Positions 27,167-38,469 of a stretch of 64,000 bases of DNA are shown piece after piece. Location: contig NZ_CP098740.1 in NCBI RefSeq assembly GCF_026167665.1, positions 2,914,001 through 2,978,000 of the forward strand, written 5' to 3'. Under the pieces are notes generated by a model. That model was given only the letters and a program-made list of their open reading frames with translations, ran no database searches and had not been told where the DNA came from. Within the stretch, counting starts at the first letter, position 1; each line of letters opens with the position of its first letter. The translations under genes were made by a program, and so were the position numbers. The stretch is from Streptomyces drozdowiczii. Lineage in GTDB: Bacteria; Actinomycetota; Actinomycetes; Streptomycetales; Streptomycetaceae.

Positions 27167-29666
27167 GCCCGCACCTCCGGTGTGACGTCGGGAGTACCGG
27201 CAGCGGCGGGGCCGATCCGGACCAGGCCGCCGGGGCGGGCCCCGGTCGTGGCCGGCACGCCCCGCCCGGCCGAGTTCAGCGGCACCCAGACCACGCGGTC
27301 CGGCATGTCGGTGACCCGGAGCGGGAGTTCGACGCTGCCCGCCGGGCCGGACACCGCCAGCAGGTCGCCGTCCTTGACCCCGCTCTCCGCGGCCGTGGCG
27401 GCCGACAGCCGGGCCACCGCCTCGTGCCGGGTCCCGGCGAGCGCGGTGTCGCCCTCCTGGAGGCGGCCCAGGTCGAGCAGCATCCGGTGGCCGGCCAGGA
27501 TCGCCTCGCCGTCGCCGGGCCGGGGCAGCGGCTGCGCGGAGACGCGGGGGTCGTCCGCGTACCCGCCCTGCCAGCCGCCGAGGCGGTCCAGCTCGCGGCG
27601 GGCAGCCTTCAGGTCAGGCAGCGCGAAGTGCACGTCCATCGCATCGGCCAGCATGTGCAGGACGCGGGCGTCACCCGGGGCGAGGTTCCGCGTCATCTGG
27701 TCGGGCTTCAGCGCGGCCTCGAACATCCGCGCCCGGCCCTCCCAGTTGAGGAAGGTCCCGGACTTCTCGGCGACCGCGGCCACCGGGAACACCACGTCGG
27801 CGCGGTCGGTGACCTCGCTCGGCCGCAGCTCGAAGGAGACCAGGAAGCCGACCCGGTCCAGGGCCTCCAGGGCCCGCGCCGGGTCCGGCAGGTCCTCGGT
27901 CCCGACCCCGGCGACGACCAGCGCGCCCAGCTCACCGGTGGCCGCGGCCTCGATGATCTGGCCGGTGTCGCGGCCGAAGCGGGACGGGAGTTCGGCGACG
28001 CCCCACGCGGCGGCGACCTCGTCCCGGGCACGCGGGTCGGTGGCCGGGCGGCCGCCGGGCAGCAGCGACGGGAGCGCGCCCGCCTCCACCGCGCCGCGTT
28101 CGCCCGCCCGGCGCGGGATCCACACCAGCCGGGCCCCGGTCGCGGTCGCGGCCCGGACCGCGGCGGTCAGCCCGCCGGGCACCCCGGCCAGCCGCTCGCC
28201 GACCACGATCAACGCGCCCTCGGCGCGCAGGGCCTCGGCCGCGGCGGCGCCCTCGCCCTCCAGGCCGACCCCGCCCGCGATGGCGTCCAGCCACTCGGTT
28301 TCGGTGCCCGGCGCGGCGGGAAGCAGCGCGCCCCCGGCCTTCACCAGGCCCCTGGTCGCGTGCGAGGCGACGGAGAAGGTGCGCTGCCCGTGCTTGCGGT
28401 GGGCCTTGCGCAGCCGCAGGAAGACCCCGGGGGCCTCCTCCTCCGACTCGAAGCCGACCAGCAGCACGGTCGGCGCCTTCTCCAGGGAGGTGTACGTGAC
28501 ACCGGACCCGTCCAGGTCCTTGCCGCGCCCCGCGACGCGGGAGGCCAGGAAGTCGGCCTCCTCGTCGCTGTGGACCCGGGCCCGGAAGTCGATGTCGTTG
28601 GTGTTCAGGGCGACCCGGGCGAACTTGCTGTACGCGTAGGCGTCCTCGACGGTCAGCCGGCCGCCGGTGAGGACGCCGGTCCGGCCGCGCGCGGCGGTCA
28701 GGCCCTCGGCCGCCGCCGCCAGGGCCTCGGGCCAGCTCGCCGGTTCCAGTTCGCCGGACTCGCCCCGGACGAGCGGGGTGGTGAGGCGGTCGCGCTGCTG
28801 GGCGTAGCGGAAGCCGAAGCGCCCCTTGTCGCAGAGCCATTCCTCGTTGACCTCGGGCTCGTTGGCCGCGAGGCGGCGCATGACCTTGCCGCGCCGGTGG
28901 TCGGTGCGGGTGGCGCAGCCGCCGGCGCAGTGCTCGCACACGGACGGCGTCGACACCAGGTCGAAGGGGCGCGAGCGGAATCGGTACGCCGCCGAGGTGA
29001 GCGCCCCGACCGGGCAGATCTGGATGGTGTTCCCGGAGAAGTACGACTGGAACGGGTCGCCCTCGCCGGTGCCGACCTGCTGGAGCGCGCCGCGCTCGAT
29101 CAGCTCGATCATCGGGTCGCCGGCCACCTGGTTGGAGAACCGGGTGCAGCGCGCGCAGAGCACGCAGCGCTCACGGTCCAGCAGCACCTGGGTGGAGATC
29201 GGCACGGGCTTCTCGTACGTCCGCTTCTTGCCGTCGAAGCGGGAGTCCGGGTCGCCGTGCGACATCGCCTGGTTCTGGAGCGGGCACTCGCCGCCCTTGT
29301 CGCAGACCGGGCAGTCCAGCGGGTGGTTGATGAGCAGCAGCTCCATCACACCGCGCTGCGCCTTGTCGGCGACGGGCGAGGTGATCTGCGACTTGACGAC
29401 CATGCCGTCGGTGCAGGTGATGGTGCAGGACGCCATCGGCTTGCGCTGTCCCTCGACCTCGACGATGCACTGGCGGCAGGCGCCGGCCGGGTCGAGGAGC
29501 GGGTGGTCGCAGAACCGGGGGATCTCGATGCCGAGGAGTTCGGCGGCGCGGATGACCAGGGTGCCCTTGGGCACGCTGATCTCGATGCCGTCGATGGTCA
29601 GCGTGACCAGGTCCTCGGGCGGGATCGCCGCTTCGCCGCCCCCGGAGGGCGCACTCGTGGTGACTG

Positions 29667-29670
<4 letters not shown>
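27163..29670 (-). CDS. nuoG: NADH-quinone oxidoreductase subunit G
   Basis: 835 aa. The N-terminal ~230 residues hold a [2Fe-2S] domain ([22 protein letters not shown]), the His-Cys [4Fe-4S] domain ([17 protein letters not shown]) and a further [4Fe-4S] site ([10 protein letters not shown], then CPVGALT). The remainder is a molybdopterin oxidoreductase-like fold without the cofactor. An extra cluster motif (CEHCAGGC) near residue 245 matches the N7 cluster found in some bacteria. The ATG at 29670 overlaps nuoF (ATGA). A second ORF frame upstream in nuoF is a shadow. Confidence 0.95.
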
Positions 29671-31030
<1,360 letters not shown>

Positions 31031-31031
<1 letters not shown>

Positions 31032-31875
31032 CACTCCCCCTCCTCGGCTGCGGGTCCGGCCGGGTGGTCCGGGTCGGATGCCGAGGTCTGCTGCGGCGCG
31101 TCGTGGGAGCTGAGGTGCTCGGCGCCCTTCTGCGGCCGGTCGGTGGGCGCCTCGCCGCGCGGGCTGACGACGCGGGCCTTGGGTGCGGCCTCGCCCTTGG
31201 CCAGCTTGAGGCCGATCAGCGAGGCGTGGCCGGCGCCGCCGGTGGCCTCGACGGCGCCGGGGCGCTCGTCGGGGAAGCCGGCGAGGATGCGCGCGGTCTC
31301 CTTGTACGTGCACAGGGGCGCGCCGCGGGTGGGTTCGACGGTGCGGCCGGCGATGAGGTCGTCCACCAGCTGGGTGGCGCTCTCCGGGGTCTGGTTGTCG
31401 AAGAACTCCCAGTTGACCATCACGACGGGCGCGAAGTCGCAGGCGGCGTTGCACTCGATGTGTTCGAGCGTGACCTTGCCGTCCTCGGTCGTCTCGTCGT
31501 TGCCGACGCCGAGGTGCTCCTTGAGCCGGTCGAAGATCGCGTCGCCGCCCATCACCGCGCAGAGCGTGTTGGTGCAGACGCCGACCTGGTAGTCGCCGCT
31601 GGGCCTGCGGCGGTACATCGTGTAGAAGGTGGCGACCGCGGTGACCTCGGCGGTGGTGAGGTCGAGCATCTCGGCGCAGAAGGCCATGCCCGTACGCGAG
31701 ACGTATCCCTCCTCGGACTGCACGAGGTGCAGCAGCGGCAGCAGCGCGGAGCGGCTGCCGGGGTAGCGGGCGATCACCTCCTTCGCATCCGCTTCGAGCC
31801 TGGCGCGCACCTCGGCCGGGTAGGCGGGGGCGGGGAGCTGCGGCATCCCCAGACTGACTTCCTGACGTGCTTCGG

Positions 31876-31879
<4 letters not shown>
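31031..31879 (-). CDS. nuoE: NADH-quinone oxidoreductase subunit E
   Basis: 282 aa thioredoxin-like [2Fe-2S] (N1a) subunit. Cluster cysteines lie in CTNTLCAV and CNAACDF. The core is complete by about residue 195. A further ~85 residues ([19 protein letters not shown] and onwards, ending AAEEGE) form a low-complexity tail absent from short NuoE proteins. GTG at 31879 overlaps nuoD (GTGA); an internal ATG at MPQLPAP is an alternative start. It is coupled to nuoF by a one-base overlap. Confidence 0.95.
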
Positions 31880-33197
<1,318 letters not shown>

Positions 33198-33198
<1 letters not shown>

Positions 33199-33908
33199 CA
33201 GGAGTACGACCTCCGCTGGTCCGGAGCCGGGATCTGGGCGCCCTTGTACTCGACGGGGATGCCGCCGAGCGGGTAGTCCTTGCGCTGCGGGAAGCCCTGC
33301 CAGTCGTCCGGCATCATGATCCGGGTGAGGGCGGGGTGCCCGTCGAAGACGAGCCCGAAGAAGTCGTACGCCTCGCGCTCGTGCCAGTCGTTGGTCGGGT
33401 AGACCGGGACCAGCGAGGGCAGGTGCCGGTCGTCGTCCGGCGTGGAGACCTCCAGCCGGATCAGCCGGCCGTGGGTGAGCGAGCGCAGGTGGTAGACCGC
33501 GTGCAGCTCGCGGCCCTTGTCGCCGGGGAAGTGGACGCCGCTGACGCCGGTGCACAGCTCGAAGCGGAGCGCCGGGTCGTCGCGCAGGGTCTTCGCCACG
33601 GCGACCAGGTGCTCGCGGGCGATGTGGAAGGTCAGCTCGTCCCGGTCGACCACCGTCTTCTCGATGGCGTTCTCGGGGACGATGTCCTGCTCCTCCAGGG
33701 CGCCTTCCAGCTCGTCGGCCACCTCGTCGAACCAGCCGCCGTAGGGGCGGGAGGAGGCGCCGGGGAGGGCGACCGTACGGATGAGGCCGCCGTAGCCGGA
33801 GGTGTCGCCGCCGTTCTCGGCGCCGAACATGCCCTTCCGTACGCCGATGACCTCGCCGTGCTCGTCGCGCGGGGCGGGGACGGCGGAGCCGTTCTGCTCG
33901 TCGCTCAT
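33198..33908 (-). CDS. nuoC: NADH-quinone oxidoreductase subunit C
   Basis: 236 aa, 30-kDa-type subunit of the connecting module. The signature [34 protein letters not shown] is present across about 175-208, ending in [18 protein letters not shown]. The ~75-residue N-terminal extension (from [10 protein letters not shown]) is poorly conserved. The ATG at 33908 overlaps the nuoB stop (ATGA). NuoC and NuoD are separate genes here, unlike the fused E. coli nuoCD. Confidence 0.95.
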
Positions 33909-34459
33909 CGCAGGAGCCCCTTCATCTCGATGAGAGGCAGGGCGTTGAGCGCCGCTTCCTCCGCCTCGCGGGCGGCTTCCTCGGCGTTGACCCCGAGCTT
34001 GGAGCCCTGGATCTTCTGGTGCAGCTTGAGGATCGCGTCCATCAGCATCTCGGGCCGCGGCGGGCAGCCCGGCAGATAAATATCAACCGGGACAATGTGA
34101 TCGACACCCTGAACAATGGCGTAATTGTTGAACATTCCGCCCGACGATGCGCAAACGCCCATGGAGATGACCCACTTGGGGTTCGGCATCTGGTCGTAGA
34201 CCTGTCGCAGGACGGGGGCCATCTTCTGGCTCACCCGCCCGGCCACGATCATCAGGTCCGCCTGCCGCGGCGAGCCGCGGAAGACCTCCATGCCGAAACG
34301 GGCCAGGTCGTAACGGCCTGCCCCGGTGGTCATCATCTCGATGGCGCAACAGGCGAGGCCGAAGGTGGCCGGGAAGACGGAGGACTTCCGCACCCAGCCG
34401 GCCGCCTGCTCGACGGTGGTCAGAACGAAGCCGCTCGGCAGCTTCTCTTCGAGTCCCAT
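33905..34459 (-). CDS. nuoB: NADH-quinone oxidoreductase subunit B
   Basis: 184 aa PSST-type subunit that holds the terminal [4Fe-4S] cluster N2, which reduces the quinone. The cluster ligands are visible as the tandem cysteines in ACCAIEMM, the cysteine in [16 protein letters not shown] and that in [10 protein letters not shown] hydrophilic tail of ~25 residues follows. The ATG at 34459 is 18 bp after the nuoA stop. I see no second nuoB copy in the window. Confidence 0.96.
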   Translation of the reverse strand: MGLEEKLPSGFVLTTVEQAAGWVRKSSVFPATFGLACCAIEMMTTGAGRYDLARFGMEVFRGSPRQADLMIVAGRVSQKMAPVLRQVYDQMPNPKWVISMGVCASSGGMFNNYAIVQGVDHIVPVDIYLPGCPPRPEMLMDAILKLHQKIQGSKLGVNAEEAAREAEEAALNALPLIEMKGLLR

Positions 34460-34477
34460 GGTGTGCCCCTCAGCCCC

Positions 34478-34837
34478 TCAGTCCCATTCCAGACCGCCGC
34501 GCCGCCACACATACGCGTAGGCGACGAAGACGGTGAGCACGAAGAGCAGCATCTCCACGAGCCCGAAGATCCCCAGGGCGTCGAAGCTGACCGCCCAGGG
34601 ATAGAGGAAGACGATCTCGATGTCGAAGACGATGAAGAGCATCGCCGTCAGGTAGTACTTGATGGGAAAGCGGCCGCCTCCGGCCGGCGTGGGTGTCGGT
34701 TCGATACCGCACTCGTACGCTTCGAGCTTTGCCCGGTTGTACCGCTTGGGGCCGATAAGCGTGGCCATGACCACGGAGAAGATCGCAAACCCTGCCCCGA
34801 GGGCGCCGAGCACGAGGATGGGCGCGTAGGCATTCAC
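34478..34837 (-). CDS. nuoA: NADH-quinone oxidoreductase subunit A
   Basis: 119 aa, the normal length, three transmembrane helices. It shows ECGIEPTPTPAGGGRFPIKYYL and FDIEIVFLYPWA, the family signatures with the conserved acidic residues. GTG at 34837 is chosen because GGAGCGAGGAG precedes it and the length then matches the family; an upstream ATG would add 14 residues without a ribosome site. It is the first gene of the operon. A Rex-type operator lies about 90 bp upstream. Confidence 0.95.
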   Translation of the reverse strand: MNAYAPILVLGALGAGFAIFSVVMATLIGPKRYNRAKLEAYECGIEPTPTPAGGGRFPIKYYLTAMLFIVFDIEIVFLYPWAVSFDALGIFGLVEMLLFVLTVFVAYAYVWRRGGLEWD

Positions 34838-34918
34838 GCTCCTCGCTCCTTCCAGTCGTCCTTGACCGTTGGACCGCATCGGGCGAACCGGCTCCCCGCC
34901 TCACCAAGATCGTGCACA

Positions 34919-34934
34919 TGTGAGGCAGTTCACA
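34919..34934. promoter_or_regulatory. Rex-type (ROP) operator upstream of nuoA
   Basis: TGTGAGGCAGTTCACA differs at one position from the S. coelicolor Rex operator consensus TGTGAACGCGTTCACA. It lies about 90 bp before the nuoA start. Rex senses the NADH/NAD+ ratio and is reported to act on nuo in S. coelicolor. The same bases also fit the Crp consensus TGTGA-N6-TCACA perfectly, so Crp binding is an alternative. Confidence 0.7.
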
Positions 34935-35356
34935 AGCCCGACTGCCCCGCATCCTATGCCCGCCGTCCTGTGATCTGCGACACGGGGGTCACCAACGTCT
35001 TTGTGATCTCCACCACCTGACGAACGATCATGAAGTCGGATGAGCGGTGATCTTCGTACACGAAGCGGCCGAGTGATCACGAGAGGTGACATCTGCTGTC
35101 GTTCTCGCTGGTCAAAGGGGTGTCGCACTATCAAGCCACGGCGCTGCGCGCAAAATTGGCGATGGACACGATGGGGTGATAAAGGGATCTGCCCCACTCT
35201 GGGGCCGTGCGGGCCGGGATGGGGTGACCGGGGGCGCGGGCCGGACAGGGGTCACTCGCGCGAGGGTTCACACGGAACGAAGTGGACGCGGGCCGCGGAC
35301 GCGGACCGCCGCCTCCCGTGCCGAGTCCTCGTATGCCCACCACAGCAGGACCATGC

Positions 35357-35372
35357 TGTGAGCTGCATCACT
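35357..35372. promoter_or_regulatory. Crp-like site upstream of the NlpC/P60 hydrolase
   Basis: TGTGA-GCTGCA-TCACT matches the Crp consensus TGTGA-N6-TCACA except for the last base. It lies about 240 bp before the hydrolase start. In S. coelicolor Crp is associated with spore germination and cell-wall remodelling. Assignment is by motif only. Confidence 0.4.
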
Positions 35373-35609
35373 TCACATCAGCCGTTATAGAAGCGGGCTT
35401 GGCCAACAGTGTGAACGGGTGGTAAGCGGCGGGCAATTCGGGCGTATTGCTGAAAACCCGTGATCACGGCCATGATCGCGACTGCCCGATTTGCCCGTTA
35501 CGGCGTCAATAAAGGCCGTCAGAAAGCGGATTCACAGATTCCGGACGTAACTGTGTCGCAACACACGTTTCTTGATGGGACCCCGCGCGCCCTGATAGCG
35601 CTAGTACCC

Positions 35610-36443
35610 ATGTCCCACACCGCTCACATACCCAGCCACCGGAAGCCCCGCCGAAACGCCTCGACGACGGCGCTGCGGGCCGGAGTTGCCGGTGGCGTCC
35701 TCAGCACCATCGCGGTCGCGGGTGCCGCGGGCCCGGCCCAGGCCGAACCGGTGACCCAGACGATCGAGATGCCCACCATCACGGCGGGACTCTCCACCAC
35801 CGTCGCCGCCACCGCCGAGGCGACCCAGCAGGTCGCCCTGGACCTGGAGACGCAGGCGCAGGAGGACGCGGCGGCCAGCAGCGCCGCCAAGGACGCCAAG
35901 AAGGCCAAGGCCGAGGCCGTCCGCAAGGCCGAGGCCAAGAAGAAGGCCGAGGCGGCCGCCAAGGCCAAGGCGGAGGCCGCCGAGCGCGCCTCCCGCGACG
36001 CCGCGCGCACCACCCTCCAGAAGTCCACCGGCTCCTCGTCGTCCGGCTCCACCAACGCCGCCACGACCTCGTACTCCTCCAACGCCACCGGCTCCGCGGC
36101 CTCCGTCGTCGCGTTCGCCCAGGCGCAGGTGGGCGACGCGTACGTGTCCGGCGGCACCGGCCCCAACTCGTGGGACTGCTCGGGGCTGGTCCAGGCCGCG
36201 TTCCGCACGGTGGGCGTCGACCTGCCGCGCGTCTCGCAGAGCCAGTCCACCGCCGGCACCCAGGTCTCGCTGAGCAACCTCCAGCCGGGCGACATCCTGT
36301 ACTGGGGCGGCGCGGGCAGCGCGTACCACGTCGGGATCTACGTGGGCGGCGGCCAGTTCGTCGGTGCGCAGAACTCCTCCACCGGTGTGGTGCAGCGCCC
36401 GCTGGACTACGACATGCCGACCGGCGCGGTCCGCGTCCTCTAG
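35610..36443 (+). CDS. Secreted NlpC/P60 (C40) peptidoglycan endopeptidase
   Basis: 277 aa exported cell-wall hydrolase. The signal peptide (about 1-45) ends near AGPAQAEP. A long alanine/lysine/glutamate coiled-coil segment (about 75-135, repeats of AKKAKAEA type) follows, then a Ser/Thr linker and the NlpC/P60 domain (about 165-277). The catalytic Cys lies in NSWDCSGLVQAAF, and the His in YHVGIYVGGGQFVGA. It cleaves peptide stems of peptidoglycan. The ATG at 35610 is chosen because the signal peptide starts there, although the ribosome site is weak; an earlier in-frame GTG at 35460 would bury the signal. Confidence 0.92.
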   Translation: MSHTAHIPSHRKPRRNASTTALRAGVAGGVLSTIAVAGAAGPAQAEPVTQTIEMPTITAGLSTTVAATAEATQQVALDLETQAQEDAAASSAAKDAKKAKAEAVRKAEAKKKAEAAAKAKAEAAERASRDAARTTLQKSTGSSSSGSTNAATTSYSSNATGSAASVVAFAQAQVGDAYVSGGTGPNSWDCSGLVQAAFRTVGVDLPRVSQSQSTAGTQVSLSNLQPGDILYWGGAGSAYHVGIYVGGGQFVGAQNSSTGVVQRPLDYDMPTGAVRVL

Positions 36444-36491
36444 CGGCGACGTGTTCACGGATTCACAAGCCTGACCCGCACGTCAGACGCG

Positions 36492-36533
36492 AGAAGGAGC
36501 CTCACTCCCCCGCTCGGGAGTGAGGCTCCTTCT
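36492..36533. terminator. Bidirectional hairpin terminator
   Basis: A perfect 18-bp stem (36492-36509 with 36516-36533) with a 6-base loop lies between the convergent NlpC/P60 and FAD-reductase genes. The plus-strand side is followed by CTTTG. It could serve both genes. Confidence 0.8.
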
Positions 36534-36548
36534 CTTTGTGAACGCGCG

Positions 36549-37832
36549 CTACGAGCGCGGCGCCACCTTCGCCAGGCCGTTGATGATGCGGTCCATCGCG
36601 TCGCCGCCGGTCGGGTCGGTGAGGTTGGCGAGCATCTTCAGCGTGAACTTCATCAGCAGCGGGTGCGTCAGGCCGCGCTGAGTCGCGACCTTCATGATCT
36701 TCGGGTTGCCGATCAGCTTCACGAAGGCGCGGCCCATCGTGTAGTAGCCGCCGTAGGTCTCCTTGAGCACCTTCGGGTAGTTGTTCAGCGCCAGCTCCCG
36801 CTGGGCGGGGGTCGCGCGGGCGTGCGCCTGGACGATGACGTCGGCAGCGATCTGGCCGGACTCCATGGCGTACGCGATGCCCTCGCCGTTGAACGGGTTG
36901 ACCATGCCGCCCGCGTCACCGACGAGCAGCAGGCCCTTGGTGTAGTGCGGCTGGCGGTTGAAGGCCATCGGCAGGGCGGCGCCCCGGATGGGCATCGTCA
37001 TGTTCTCCGGGGTGTAGCCCCAGTCCTCCGGCATGGACGCGCACCACGCCTTCAGGACCTCGCGCCAGTCCAGCTCCTTGAAGGCGGACGAGGAGTTGAG
37101 GATGCCGAGGCCGACGTTGGAGGTGCCGTCGCCCATGCCGAAGATCCAGCCGTAGCCGGGCAGCAGCTTCTCCTGGGGGCCGCGCCGGTCCCACAGCTCC
37201 AGCCAGGACTCCAGGTAGTCGTCGTCGTGCCGGGGCGAGGTGAAGTACGTCCGCACGGCGACGCCCATCGGGCGGTCCTCCCGGCGGTGCAGGCCCATCG
37301 CCAGGGAGAGCCGGGTGGAGTTGCCGTCGGCGGCGACGACGAGCGGGGCGTGGAAGGTGACCGGCGTCTTCTCCTCGCCGAGCTTCGCGTGCACCCCGGT
37401 GATCCGGCCGGTGCGCTCGTCGGTGATCGGGGCGCCGACGTTGCACCGCTCGTACAGCCGGGCACCGGCCTTCTGCGCGTTGCGGGCCAGCTGCTCGTCG
37501 AAGTCGTCGCGCTTGCGGACGAGTCCGTAGTCCGGGTAGGAGGCCAGATCCGGCCAGTCCAGCTGGAGCCGTACGCCCCCGCCGATGATGCGGAGGCCCT
37601 TGTTCCGCAGCCAGCCCGCCTCTTCGGAGATGTCGATGCCCATGGACACGAGCTGCTTGGTGGCGCGCGGGGTGAGACCGTCGCCGCAGACCTTCTCGCG
37701 CGGGAACGCGGTCTTCTCCAGGAGGAGGACGTCGAGGCCGGCCTTGGCCAGGTAGTACGCGGTCGTGGAGCCGGCGGGGCCCGCCCCGACGACGATGACG
37801 TCCGCGCTGTGTTCGGACAGGGGTTCGGTCAC
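36549..37832 (-). CDS. Geranylgeranyl reductase-family FAD oxidoreductase (probable menaquinone side-chain reductase)
   Basis: 427 aa flavoprotein. The N-terminal dinucleotide motif VVGAGPAGSTTAYYLAKAGLDVLLLEK binds FAD. The family loop EKVCGDGLTPRA and the second FAD motif LLVGDAGGMVNPFNGEGIAYAMESG are both present. Relatives reduce isoprenoid double bonds; the mycobacterial homologue MenJ saturates the beta-isoprene of menaquinone. Position between nuo and menG supports that role here. GTG at 37832 with GGGAGAAC is preferred over an upstream extension that lacks a ribosome site. It converges with the NlpC/P60 gene on a strong terminator. Confidence 0.88.
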   Translation of the reverse strand: MTEPLSEHSADVIVVGAGPAGSTTAYYLAKAGLDVLLLEKTAFPREKVCGDGLTPRATKQLVSMGIDISEEAGWLRNKGLRIIGGGVRLQLDWPDLASYPDYGLVRKRDDFDEQLARNAQKAGARLYERCNVGAPITDERTGRITGVHAKLGEEKTPVTFHAPLVVAADGNSTRLSLAMGLHRREDRPMGVAVRTYFTSPRHDDDYLESWLELWDRRGPQEKLLPGYGWIFGMGDGTSNVGLGILNSSSAFKELDWREVLKAWCASMPEDWGYTPENMTMPIRGAALPMAFNRQPHYTKGLLLVGDAGGMVNPFNGEGIAYAMESGQIAADVIVQAHARATPAQRELALNNYPKVLKETYGGYYTMGRAFVKLIGNPKIMKVATQRGLTHPLLMKFTLKMLANLTDPTGGDAMDRIINGLAKVAPRS

Positions 37833-37929
37833 GGTCGGTTCTCCCGAAGACTCGAATTCGCGTGCCGCGCGGCACAGGTCCAAGGCAGTCTATGGGGGCC
37901 TGCCGACCAACCCTCCGAAGGGCTGCCTC

Positions 37930-38448
37930 ATGTCAATCGCGCCTGCCGCTCCGCCCGTCGTACAGCTGCGTGTCCCGACCGACGAGGACGCCGTCGCCTG
38001 GCACCGGGCCTTCGACGACCCCGAGGTGATGCGGTTCTTCGGCGGGCGGGCCGAGGAGCTGTCGATGTACGAGGAGTGGACCGCGCGGCAGCGCAGACAC
38101 GACGCCGAACTCGGCTACTGCCTGTGGACCGTGCTCGACGGCGAGGGTCAGGTCGTCGGCTTCACCGGCGCGCAGCCGTGGGGCCCGACCGCCTACGGCC
38201 CGGTGGGCGAGACCGAGATCGGCTGGCGGCTGACCCGCTCGGCCTGGGGCCTCGGTTACGCGACGGCCGCCGCGCGCCTCACGCTGGAGCGGCTGCGCGC
38301 GGCGGGCGTGGAACGCGTGGTGGCGGCGGTCGACGTGCTGAACGAGCGGTCGGCGGCGGTGGCGCTGCGCCTGGGCATGGACCCGGCCGAGACCTTCACG
38401 ACCGGGCGGCCGGGCCAGGAGGTGCGGGTCTTCCGGCTGGCGCTGTGA
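37930..38448 (+). CDS. GNAT-family N-acetyltransferase (RimJ/RimL type)
   Basis: 172 aa, full length for a stand-alone Acetyltransf_3 domain. The fold is evident from the start (VQLRVPTDEDAVAWHRAFDDPEV), the beta4 region GETEIGWRLTRSAWGLGYATAAARLTLE (acetyl-CoA binding) and ERSAAVALRLGM. It probably acetylates an amine or protein N-terminus; the target is unknown. The ATG at 37930 follows GAAGGG. It diverges from the FAD reductase across 97 bp and ends 21 bp from the convergent zinc-ribbon protein gene. Confidence 0.9.
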   Translation: MSIAPAAPPVVQLRVPTDEDAVAWHRAFDDPEVMRFFGGRAEELSMYEEWTARQRRHDAELGYCLWTVLDGEGQVVGFTGAQPWGPTAYGPVGETEIGWRLTRSAWGLGYATAAARLTLERLRAAGVERVVAAVDVLNERSAAVALRLGMDPAETFTTGRPGQEVRVFRLAL

Positions 38449-38469
38449 CGGCCGGCCGCCGGACAGGCC

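Larger units (their letters stand above)
34838..35609. other. Divergent regulatory gap between nuoA and the NlpC/P60 gene
   Basis: 772 bp without a convincing gene. It holds a Rex/Crp-type operator at 34919-34934, a Crp-like site at 35357-35372, CGTGATCACG at 35459-35468 and a small inverted repeat TGTGT-4-ACACA at 35552-35565. Composition is less GC-rich than its surroundings. Short open frames on both strands here lack ribosome sites and coding character. Confidence 0.6.

Noticed and set aside
35373..35609. Possible c-di-AMP (ydaO-type) riboswitch in the NlpC/P60 leader
   Set aside because: Such elements precede some Streptomyces wall hydrolase genes, but I could not find the conserved core bases or stems here.
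35460..35609. Upstream GTG start for the NlpC/P60 protein
   Set aside because: It would place 50 residues before a clear signal peptide.
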